DNA from: Zavarzinia marina
GTDB lineage: Bacteria; Pseudomonadota; Alphaproteobacteria; Zavarziniales; Zavarziniaceae
Direction: 5' to 3'
Assembly (NCBI RefSeq): GCF_021568905.1
Contig: NZ_JAKGSB010000011.1
Span: forward strand, 1-42,467
DNA: 42,467 nt
Each line of letters starts with the position of its first letter. Position 1 is the first letter of the stretch. Below, one piece after another: positions 8,345 through 15,360 of the stretch. Both the position numbers and the translations under genes were made by a program. The notes beneath the pieces are model-generated. The model had not been told where the DNA came from, did not search any database, and worked only from the letters and a program-made list of their open reading frames with translations.

Positions 8345-8485
8345 ATGTCGAAGTTTCTCTTCATCGTCTTCGGGGTCCTCGTCGCCGCGGTGGTCGGGGG
8401 CGGCGCCTATCTGGCGACCTTCGACCCGCCGGTCTCGCGCGAAAGGATGGAGCAGGTCCTGCCCAATGACCGCTTCCCCGACTAG
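8345..8485 (+). CDS. Small single-pass membrane protein (46 aa)
   Basis: This short gene encodes one membrane helix (FLFIVFGVLVAAVVGGGAYLA) followed by a polar tail ending in VLPNDRFPD. Similar tiny proteins with a conserved PDxRFP-type ending occur near xerD and aroK in related alphaproteobacteria, from memory. Function is unknown. The last 20 bases overlap the start of the next gene in another frame, which suggests translational coupling. No strong Shine-Dalgarno is seen before the ATG, so the exact start has some doubt. Confidence 0.6.
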   Translation: MSKFLFIVFGVLVAAVVGGGAYLATFDPPVSRERMEQVLPNDRFPD

Positions 8486-10280
8486 GCGACGGCAGACCAG
8501 GCGACGGCAGGCATCCCCCCGGCGGGCCGTTCTGGCGCTGGGACTCCTGTCCTGCCTCGGGGGCAGTCTGGTCGTGCCGACGCCGGCGCGCGCCGAAGGT
8601 CCCGTCCGGATCCTGCCCGATTTTCTCTATGGCGATCCCGCGCCGCCGGTGTCGCCGCCGGCCCCGTCCGGTCCTGAAGACGGGGATGGCCCCCTGTCCC
8701 TGATGCCGCCCGACATGGGCGCGCCGGTTGACGCGGGACCTGCTGACGGCGAGACCATGCCGCGCGGTGCCGCCCTGCCGCCGCCAATCGAGATCGCCCC
8801 GCTCGACACCGTCCGTCCGCTCGAAGGCGAGGATGTCGCCGCGCCGGCGCCGATCGGCAGCGGCGAGCTCTGGCTCGGCACGCCGCCGGGCCTCGTGGCG
8901 CCCCTGCTGGCCAATGTGCCGGCGCCGGCACGGGGCACGGTGCCCCGCCGCCTGACCCAGCGTCTGCTGATGGCGGCCCCCTCCGTGCCCGATGCCACCG
9001 CAAGGGTGATCGAGAAACTGGCTGCCGCCGGTGCGGCCGAGGATCTGGCGAGTTTCGCCGGGCGTCTCGCCGGCCTGCCCGCGCCCTCCGTCCCCCATGT
9101 CGTGCGCGGCCTCGCCGCGGCGGGCGACCGGCGTCGTCTCTGCGATGCCGGGCTCGACCGGGTGCCGGGCGCGGGCGGGCTCGACGTCGACGTGCTGCGG
9201 GCCGTGGCCCTGTGCCGGGCGGTGGCGGGCGATACCATCGGGGCGCAGCTCGCCCTCGATCTCGCCCACGAACAGGGGGCGGTCGGCCTCGGCTTCGAAC
9301 ATCTGCTGCGCGCCCTGACCGGCGGTGAACGGGCCGCGTCCTCGGATGTCGGGGGGACGGATCCGCTCGCCCTCTGGGCCGCCGCCGCGCTCGATCTGGC
9401 GCCGCCGCCCGAAGCCTTCGACGATCCGCCGCCGCTGGTCCTCGGCCTGCTGGCGCGCGCGAAGGCGCCGATCGGATTGCGCCTGGGCGCGGCGGAACGG
9501 GGTGTCCGCCTCGGCCTCGTCGATCCCGCCGATCTCGCACTTCTCTATGCCGGCGGGCCGGCGCCCCTGGCGGCGCCCGCCGATCTGTCGCCGCCCATGC
9601 GCCGGGCCGTCCTGCATCGGGCCGTGCTCGAAGCCTCGGGCCCCGCCGTCCGCGCCCAGGCCGTCGTCGCCTTCGTCGAGGCGGCGGAGGCGGATGGTCT
9701 CGCCACCGTGGCGGCAAGGGTCGAAGGCCGTGCCATCGCCGATACGGCGGACCAGTCCCTGCCGCCCGCGATCGGCGCCGGCCTCGTCCGTGCCGCGCTT
9801 CGCGCCGGCGACCGGGCGGCGGCGCTCCGCCAGATCGAGCGGCTGGCGAGGAATGCCGGGGATTCGCGCGACCTCGCCCGCCTCTGGCCTTACCGTGCCC
9901 TGCTGGCGGGCGATGCGGCGGTGCCGCCGCGCTTCGACGATTTCGAGGATGCGCTGCCCGCCGGGACGGCGGGGGAGCGGGGGGGCGACATGACGGCGGC
10001 CCTTCTCGATGCGCTGGGCGGCCGGCGCCTGCCGGACGACCTTGCCGCGCGTCTCGATCGGACCGGCGGCAATCCCGCGATCCCCGGCCTCGATGCGGCG
10101 CTCGCCGGCGGCCGGCGGGGCGAGGCGGTGGCCCTGGTGCTGGAATTCCTGGGCGGCAACGGCTTGCAGGGCCTGGAGCCCAAGGCGGCGGGGGCGGCGG
10201 TCGCCGGTCTCGTCCGGGCCGGTCTGACGGCCGAGGCCCGCGATCTCGCGATCGAGATCGCGCTGGCGGCGGGGCTTTGA
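8466..10280 (+). CDS. Large exported alpha-helical protein of unknown function
   Basis: The product (604 residues) has an Arg-rich N-terminus with a hydrophobic core AVLALGLLSCLGGSLVV and a cleavage site PTPARA-EGP, so it is probably exported. Residues of about 45-130 are Pro/Gly-rich and disordered. The remainder is an Ala/Leu/Arg-rich run of amphipathic helices resembling TPR- or Sel1-like solenoids, without a motif I can name. It starts inside the end of the 46-residue membrane protein gene, and its stop overlaps the TTG start of xerD (TTGA), so all three are probably one operon. The same neighbourhood in relatives suggests a conserved but uncharacterised envelope protein. The frame is open upstream to 8304, but ATG at 8466 gives the proper signal peptide. 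Confidence 0.7.
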   Translation: MTASPTRRRQTRRRQASPRRAVLALGLLSCLGGSLVVPTPARAEGPVRILPDFLYGDPAPPVSPPAPSGPEDGDGPLSLMPPDMGAPVDAGPADGETMPRGAALPPPIEIAPLDTVRPLEGEDVAAPAPIGSGELWLGTPPGLVAPLLANVPAPARGTVPRRLTQRLLMAAPSVPDATARVIEKLAAAGAAEDLASFAGRLAGLPAPSVPHVVRGLAAAGDRRRLCDAGLDRVPGAGGLDVDVLRAVALCRAVAGDTIGAQLALDLAHEQGAVGLGFEHLLRALTGGERAASSDVGGTDPLALWAAAALDLAPPPEAFDDPPPLVLGLLARAKAPIGLRLGAAERGVRLGLVDPADLALLYAGGPAPLAAPADLSPPMRRAVLHRAVLEASGPAVRAQAVVAFVEAAEADGLATVAARVEGRAIADTADQSLPPAIGAGLVRAALRAGDRAAALRQIERLARNAGDSRDLARLWPYRALLAGDAAVPPRFDDFEDALPAGTAGERGGDMTAALLDALGGRRLPDDLAARLDRTGGNPAIPGLDAALAGGRRGEAVALVLEFLGGNGLQGLEPKAAGAAVAGLVRAGLTAEARDLAIEIALAAGL

Positions 10281-11284
10281 GCGAGGAAACCCCGAAACGG
10301 CGACGGGGCCGGCCACCGGCCAAGCCCGCCTTCGTGCCGAGCGGCAGGGCGGCCGACGTCATCGACGCCTTTCTCGAAATGATGGCGGCGGAACGCAACG
10401 CCGCCCGCAACACGCTCACCGCCTATCGCACCGACCTGATCGACTATGCCGCCTTCCTGGCGAAGCGGGGCGGCTCGATCGACCGCGCCGGACCGGAGGA
10501 GGTGGAGGCTTACTTCGCCTCGGTCGAGGGACGGGGCCTGAAACCGGCCACGGCGGCGCGCCGGCTGTCGGCGCTCCGCCAGTTCCATCGCTTCTCGCTC
10601 GACGACGGCCTGCGGGCGGACGATCCGACCAGCCGCATCGAAGCTCCGCGCCGGGGCCGCCGCCTGCCCAAATATCTGACCGAGGACGAGGTGGAGGCGA
10701 TGCTGAGGATCGCTGCCGAAGCCTTGACCGATCCCGCCGGCAAGGCGCGGGAAAAGCGCGTCGTGCGCTTCATGGCGCTCCTCGAAATCCTCTATGCGAC
10801 CGGGCTTCGGGTCTCGGAACTGGTCGGCCTGCCGCTTTCGGCGCTGGCCCAGGACCCGCGCTTCGTCCTAGTCACGGGCAAGGGCGGGCGCGAGCGCATG
10901 GTGCCCCTGTCGGACCCCGCCCGCGCCGCCATCGCGCGCTGGCTGGGCTTCCGGCCCAAGGGCCTCTTGGCCAAACAGGCGAAGTTCCTCTTTCCCGCCG
11001 GCACCGCGACCGGCCATATGACGCGCCAGCATTTCGCCCAGGGGCTGAAGGCGCTGGCGATCGAGGCGGGGATCGAGCCGACGCGCGTGTCCCCTCATGT
11101 GCTGCGCCATGCCTTCGCCTCGCATCTGCTGGCCCATGGCGCCGATCTCCGGGTGGTGCAGACCCTGCTGGGCCATGCCGATATCTCCACGACGGAGATT
11201 TACACCCATATCCTCGACGAAAAACTGCGCAGCCTCGTCAATCGTCATCATCCGATGGCAAAATCGCCGCGCCGCACAAGTTGA
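10277..11284 (+). CDS. xerD: Site-specific tyrosine recombinase XerD
   Basis: XerD, with XerC, resolves chromosome dimers at dif under FtsK control. The N-terminal SAM-like core-binding domain (residues about 25-115) contains NTLTAYRTDL and RRLSALRQFHRF. The catalytic domain has the Arg in TGLRVSEL (R178), the Lys in TGKGGRERM, HVLRHAFASHLL (H and R), LLGHADISTTEIYTH (H and nucleophilic Tyr). At 335 residues it is about 35 longer than E. coli XerD, partly from a basic N-terminal extension KRRRGRPP. The start is TTG, overlapping the upstream stop codon. It is chromosomal and has no adjoining att-like repeats, so it is a housekeeping Xer and not an integrase. Confidence 0.93.
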   Translation: MSEETPKRRRGRPPAKPAFVPSGRAADVIDAFLEMMAAERNAARNTLTAYRTDLIDYAAFLAKRGGSIDRAGPEEVEAYFASVEGRGLKPATAARRLSALRQFHRFSLDDGLRADDPTSRIEAPRRGRRLPKYLTEDEVEAMLRIAAEALTDPAGKAREKRVVRFMALLEILYATGLRVSELVGLPLSALAQDPRFVLVTGKGGRERMVPLSDPARAAIARWLGFRPKGLLAKQAKFLFPAGTATGHMTRQHFAQGLKALAIEAGIEPTRVSPHVLRHAFASHLLAHGADLRVVQTLLGHADISTTEIYTHILDEKLRSLVNRHHPMAKSPRRTS

Positions 11285-11309
11285 CAAGCGATTGGCGCCT
11301 TCTTACGGT
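11281..11309 (+). promoter_or_regulatory. Putative promoter of the malyl-CoA lyase gene
   Basis: TTGACA (11281-11286, overlapping the xerD stop) and TACGGT (11304-11309) are 17 bases apart. A GGAGA ribosome site follows at 11325 before the ATG at 11339. The -35 is a perfect match; the -10 is weak. Confidence 0.45.
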
Positions 11310-11338
11310 CCCCGCCACCCAATCCGGAGACGTTCCTG

Positions 11339-12316
11339 ATGAGCTTCAAAACCGTCGAGCAGGCCCCCTCCCGCCTCAATCGCTGTGAGCTGGCGGTGCC
11401 GGGCTCCAGCCCGCATATGTTCGAGAAGGCCGCGAAATCGGCCGCCGACGTGATCTTCCTCGACCTCGAGGACGCGGTCGCGCCCGACGACAAGCCGAAG
11501 GCGCGCGAGAACATCATCCAGGCCCTGCACGACGTCGACTGGGGCGACAAGACGATCTCGGTCCGCATCAACGGCCTCGACACCCACTATGCCTACAAGG
11601 ACATCGTGGAAGTCGTCGAGCGCGGCGGCGAGCGTCTGGACCTCATCATGATCCCCAAGGTCGGCACGGCGTCGGACGTCTATGCCGTCGACATGATGCT
11701 GACCCAGATCGAGACCGCGATCGGGCGCAGGAAGAAGATCGGCCTCGAGCACATCATCGAGACCGCCCTCGGCATGCAGAACATCCACGAGATCGCCGCC
11801 GCCTCGAAGCGGAACGAGTCGCTGCACTTCGGCGTCGCCGACTATGCCGCCTCGTGCCGCGCGCAGACGACCCAGATCGGCGGCCCGAACCCCAATTACG
11901 CCGTCCTGACCGATCCGGACGAGGCGGGCGAGCGTGTCCGCCATTGGGGCGACATGTGGCATTATGCGATCGCCCGCATGGTGGTCGCGGCCCGCGCCAA
12001 TGGCCTTCGTCCGATCGACGGTCCCTTCGGCGACTTCTCGGATTCGGACGGCTATCAGGCCCAGGCCAGCCGCGCCGCCGTTCTCGGCTGCGAAGGCAAA
12101 TGGGCGATCCACCCGAAGCAGATCCCGGTCGCCAACGAAGTCTTCACCCCTTCGGAAAAGGAAGTGACCAAGGCCCGCCGGATTCTGGAAGCGATGGCGA
12201 CCGCCCAGAAGGAAGGCAAGGGCGCGGTCTCTCTCGATGGCAAGCTGATCGACATCGCCTCGATCCGTCAGGCCCAGTCCCTGGTCGAACAGGCCGATCG
12301 CATCGCCGGCAAGTGA
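11339..12316 (+). CDS. mcl1: L-malyl-CoA / beta-methylmalyl-CoA lyase
   Basis: This HpcH/HpaI-CitE family enzyme cleaves or forms malyl-CoA and beta-methylmalyl-CoA (acetyl- or propionyl-CoA plus glyoxylate), as in the ethylmalonyl-CoA pathway and the serine cycle. The 325-residue sequence matches Rhodobacter Mcl1 closely in my recollection: FLDLEDAVAPDDK, SVRINGLDT, IMIPKVG, GPFGDFSD and KWAIHPKQI are all present. Metal-binding acidic residues are in LDLEDAV and in IIETALG. The gene has its own promoter-like sequence and stands between xerD and accA. Together with phaC and acs in this window it fits C2-assimilating metabolism, although ccr and the rest of the pathway are not here. Confidence 0.88.
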   Translation: MSFKTVEQAPSRLNRCELAVPGSSPHMFEKAAKSAADVIFLDLEDAVAPDDKPKARENIIQALHDVDWGDKTISVRINGLDTHYAYKDIVEVVERGGERLDLIMIPKVGTASDVYAVDMMLTQIETAIGRRKKIGLEHIIETALGMQNIHEIAAASKRNESLHFGVADYAASCRAQTTQIGGPNPNYAVLTDPDEAGERVRHWGDMWHYAIARMVVAARANGLRPIDGPFGDFSDSDGYQAQASRAAVLGCEGKWAIHPKQIPVANEVFTPSEKEVTKARRILEAMATAQKEGKGAVSLDGKLIDIASIRQAQSLVEQADRIAGK

Positions 12317-12337
12317 TGTGCTATCAGGGCGTGCGGT

Positions 12338-12387
12338 TTCCGGACATGCGTCCGGAACCGGACGTCCACGGTCGCTTCGGCGACCGT
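12338..12387. promoter_or_regulatory. Two perfect hairpins between mcl1 and accA
   Basis: The first hairpin is TTCCGGAC-ATGC-GTCCGGAA (12338-12357). The second is ACGGTCGC-TTCG-GCGACCGT (12368-12387) with a UUCG tetraloop. Neither is followed by a T-run, so processing, attenuation or mRNA stability is more likely than intrinsic termination. Confidence 0.5.
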
Positions 12388-12414
12388 ATCGGGCGCTAAC
12401 GAAGGACGAAACCC

Positions 12415-13374
12415 ATGGCCATGTTCCTCGATTTCGAGAAGCCCATCGCGGAGCTCGAAGCGAAGATCAAGGAACTGCAGGCGATGCCCGAACATCCGGG
12501 CGTTTCGATCGCCGACGATATCGCCCGGCTGGAGGACAAGGCGGATCTCCTGCTCCGTCAGACCTATGGCAGGCTTACGGCCTGGCAGAAGACCCAGGTC
12601 GCGCGCCACCAGAACCGCCCGCGCTTCAACGACTACGTGAAGCTGCTGGTCGAGGATTTCGTGCCGCTCGCCGGTGATCGCGCCTTTTCCGACGACAAGG
12701 CGATCCTCGGCGGCATGGGCCGCTTCCGGGGGCGCCCGGTCATGGTCGTCGGCCATGAGAAGGGCGCCGACACCGAAGGCCGCATCCGTCACAATTTCGG
12801 CATGGCCAAGCCCGAAGGCTATCGGAAGGCGATCCGCCTGATGGAACTGGCGGACCGCTTCGGCATGGCGGTGATCACCCTGATCGACACCCCGGGCGCC
12901 TTCCCGGGCATCGAGGCGGAGGCGCGCGGCCAGTCGGAAGCGATCGCCCGCTCGACCGAGACCTGCCTGAAGCTCTCCGTGCCTCTCGTCGCCGTGGTGG
13001 TGGGCGAGGGCGGCTCGGGCGGCGCCGTGGCGCTCGCCACCGCGAACCGGGTGCTCATGCTCGAACACGCGGTCTATTCGGTGATCTCGCCCGAAGGCTG
13101 CGCCTCGATCCTGTGGCGCTCGGCCGAACGGGCCCAGGACGCGGCGGCGGCGCTCAAGCTGACGGCGCAGGATCTGATCAAGCTCGGCGTCATCGATGCC
13201 GTCGTCCCGGAACCGCTCGGCGGCGCCCACCGCGACCCCAAGGCGACCGTCGCCGCGGTCGGCCACGCCGTCGCCTCCGCCCTCGACGAATTCAAGGGCA
13301 AGGACGGCCCCGCCATCCGCCGCGACCGCCGCGAGAAGTTCCTGGCCATGGGCCGCAGCGGTCTGGTGGCCTGA
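12415..13374 (+). CDS. accA: Acetyl-CoA carboxylase carboxyltransferase subunit alpha
   Basis: AccA with AccD transfers CO2 from carboxybiotin to acetyl-CoA, making malonyl-CoA for fatty acid synthesis. The 319-residue sequence has the family start [15 protein letters not shown], the central [32 protein letters not shown], the oxyanion region [11 protein letters not shown] and [13 protein letters not shown]. All are intact and length is standard. A Shine-Dalgarno-like AAGGACG precedes the ATG. It is downstream of two hairpins and convergent with the Sel1 gene, nine bases apart. accD is not in the window. Confidence 0.97.
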   Translation: MAMFLDFEKPIAELEAKIKELQAMPEHPGVSIADDIARLEDKADLLLRQTYGRLTAWQKTQVARHQNRPRFNDYVKLLVEDFVPLAGDRAFSDDKAILGGMGRFRGRPVMVVGHEKGADTEGRIRHNFGMAKPEGYRKAIRLMELADRFGMAVITLIDTPGAFPGIEAEARGQSEAIARSTETCLKLSVPLVAVVVGEGGSGGAVALATANRVLMLEHAVYSVISPEGCASILWRSAERAQDAAAALKLTAQDLIKLGVIDAVVPEPLGGAHRDPKATVAAVGHAVASALDEFKGKDGPAIRRDRREKFLAMGRSGLVA

Positions 13375-13383
13375 GGTCGGGGT

Positions 13384-14508
13384 CTAGTCGGTCCCGTCCA
13401 TGTCTTGAAGTGCAACGGTGGCGTCATCGCTGCCGGCGTCGATGGCACGACGGAACCACATTCTGGCTTGTTCACGGTCGGCGGGTACGGTTTTGCCATC
13501 CCGATAGACGATCCCCATGAATGTCATGGCCTCGGCGTCGCCGGCATCGGCCGCCTTGCGCATCCACTCGACGGCGGCGGTTTCGTTCTGTTCGACGCCA
13601 TAACCATTTTTCAGGGCGATCGCGTAGTTGAACATGCCGTAGCTGTTGCCGGCTTCGGCCGCCCGTAGCATCCAGCGGGTGGCGGCGATATCGTCCTTGG
13701 CGAGACCGGCACCTTCACGAAGCATGACGCCGAGTTTGACCATCGCGGGCACATAGAGGGCCTCCGCACTCTTCAGGTACCATTTCGCGGCCTCGACGTC
13801 GTCCTGGGTAATGCCTTCACCCTTCTGGAGACTGTAGGCATAGTTGTACATCGCTATCGGCAGGCCGGTATCGGCTGCCTTTCGGAACAAGGCAACAGCG
13901 GCGGCCTGGTCCTTCTCGGTGCCCCGGCCCTCGAACAGCAACTTGCCCAGGTTGTTCATGGCGTCCGGCTTGCCGGCGTCGGCGGCCTCGCGGTACCACG
14001 CGACGGCCGCGACTAGATCGGCTTCATGGCCTTCACCGGCTTCGAGCATCTGGCCCAGGGCATACATGGCGTCAACGATTCCGGCCGATGCTGCCCTGCG
14101 GTGCAATTCCAAGGCCTCGGCAGCATTCTTGGGGACGATATCTCCCGTCCGCAATTCGACGGCATAGCGATATTGGGCGGCGGGATAGCCGGCCTCGGCC
14201 GCGTTGCGCAGATGGCGAAGAACGTCGGGGTGGTGATCCTCCAGCGCGACGAATGCCCTCGCGAGCTGATACTCGAAGCGAGGTTCGTCGGGATATTCGG
14301 CCATGGCGTCGCGGCAGGCGGCGATGGCGTCCTTTGCCGGGATCCAGAAATAGCTGCGGCCGACGATCCCCATGGGACGTCCCGAATCTTCCGGGTCAGC
14401 GGCGAGCCGATCGCAATCCGTAATCGTCGTGGCCGATGCCGATGCCGAGCCGATCCAGACCATCGCGGCGAGACATGCTGCCGCGCATCGGGGCCACCAT
14501 TTCGCCAT
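13384..14508 (-). CDS. Exported Sel1-repeat protein (longer of two)
   Basis: The product (374 residues) has a Sec-type signal peptide (core CAAACLAAMVWIGSA, cleavage near SASA-TTI) and is probably periplasmic. Residues of about 35-110 form a domain shared with the next gene: ITDCDRLAADPED ... ACRDAMAEYPDEPRFEYQLARA, with two cysteines that could form a disulfide. From about residue 115 on, seven or so 36-residue Sel1 repeats follow, for example AAAVAWYREAADAGKPDAMNN. The ATG at 14508 was chosen because GGAG stands six bases upstream; the frame stays open further upstream. Sel1 proteins are usually scaffold or signalling adaptors; the partner is unknown. Confidence 0.82.
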   Translation of the reverse strand: MAKWWPRCAAACLAAMVWIGSASASATTITDCDRLAADPEDSGRPMGIVGRSYFWIPAKDAIAACRDAMAEYPDEPRFEYQLARAFVALEDHHPDVLRHLRNAAEAGYPAAQYRYAVELRTGDIVPKNAAEALELHRRAASAGIVDAMYALGQMLEAGEGHEADLVAAVAWYREAADAGKPDAMNNLGKLLFEGRGTEKDQAAAVALFRKAADTGLPIAMYNYAYSLQKGEGITQDDVEAAKWYLKSAEALYVPAMVKLGVMLREGAGLAKDDIAATRWMLRAAEAGNSYGMFNYAIALKNGYGVEQNETAAVEWMRKAADAGDAEAMTFMGIVYRDGKTVPADREQARMWFRRAIDAGSDDATVALQDMDGTD

Positions 14509-14594
14509 CACCATCTCCGCCCGCTCAGTGCTGGTGCATACGATACCATGTATGCGTGCACGGTGGGTGGGGCGAATGCGGCCAAGCGGTGCGG

Positions 14595-15293
14595 CTAATT
14601 CCCCCCGCCCATCTTTTCCGCCCGGTCGAGGGCCATGGCGGCTGTCTTGGAGCCGGCGTCGATGGCGCGGCGGTACCAGTCCTTGGCCTGGGCAATGTCC
14701 TTCGGCACGCCGGCGCCGTCGAGATAGGCGTGGCCCAGCATGGTCATGGATTCGGCATCGCCCGCCAGTGCGCCTTCGCGGAACCAGTCGGCCGCCGCGA
14801 CGGCATCGGCCTTCGTGCCCTCGCCGATGGTATAGGCCTTGCCGAGGGCCTGCATGGCCCTTGGATGGCCCGCTTCCGCCGCCTTCAGGAACAATTGGAA
14901 GGCCGCCGCGACGTCGCGGGGCACGCCGAAGCCGCTGCGCTTCATGACACCCAGGAAATACATGGCGTCCGGATAGCCGGCCTCCGCCGCTTCGGTCAGG
15001 AGCGTCGTCGATTCGGCGACCATCTGGTCGTTGCCCGGCGCCAGCGCCCGGGCGAGCTGATATTTGTAGCGCGCGATCTCGGGATTGGCCGCCATGGCCT
15101 CGCGGCAGGCGGGTACCGCCGCGCGGACGTCGATCGCGATGATGGCGACGCCCTTGACCGGTGCCGGCCGGTCGACGTCGGTCGGCGATGCCGCCAGCCG
15201 GTCGCACTCCGTGATCTCGGCCCATGCGCTCCCGGCCGAGAGCGTGCCCGAAACCGTCAGTGCCGCCGCCAGGATGCGTGCCCGCCGTGTCAT
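14595..15293 (-). CDS. Exported Sel1-repeat protein (shorter of two)
   Basis: This 232-residue paralogue of the neighbouring gene begins MTRRARILAAALTVSG and has a signal peptide cleaved near SAWA-EIT. The N-terminal module ITECDRLAASPTDVDRP ... ACREAMAANPEIARYKYQLARA aligns with the other protein. It has about four Sel1 repeats, such as AAADWFREGALAGDAESMTM. GGGAG six bases before the ATG at 15293 supports the start. The two genes are tandem on the minus strand 86 bases apart and probably arose by duplication followed by repeat gain or loss. Function is unknown. Confidence 0.8.
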   Translation of the reverse strand: MTRRARILAAALTVSGTLSAGSAWAEITECDRLAASPTDVDRPAPVKGVAIIAIDVRAAVPACREAMAANPEIARYKYQLARALAPGNDQMVAESTTLLTEAAEAGYPDAMYFLGVMKRSGFGVPRDVAAAFQLFLKAAEAGHPRAMQALGKAYTIGEGTKADAVAAADWFREGALAGDAESMTMLGHAYLDGAGVPKDIAQAKDWYRRAIDAGSKTAAMALDRAEKMGGGN

Positions 15294-15360
15294 CGTCGTC
15301 TCCCCCGTCGTCCAAACCGGGGGCATTCTGGCAAAGGCGGCGGCCCCTGTCTGCCCGCAG

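Noticed and set aside
8361-10419. Long antisense frames opposite the exported protein before xerD
   Set aside because: Arg/Pro-rich composition with no family resemblance, whereas the plus frame has a signal peptide and coupled neighbours.
10277-11284. Tyrosine recombinase considered as the integrase of a mobile element
   Set aside because: It is a complete XerD in a housekeeping context, with no tRNA target, att repeats or cargo.
14509-15315. N-terminal extension of the first Sel1 protein reaching 643 residues
   Set aside because: The extension overlaps the second Sel1 gene in another frame and would hide the signal peptide; the ribosome site supports 14508.
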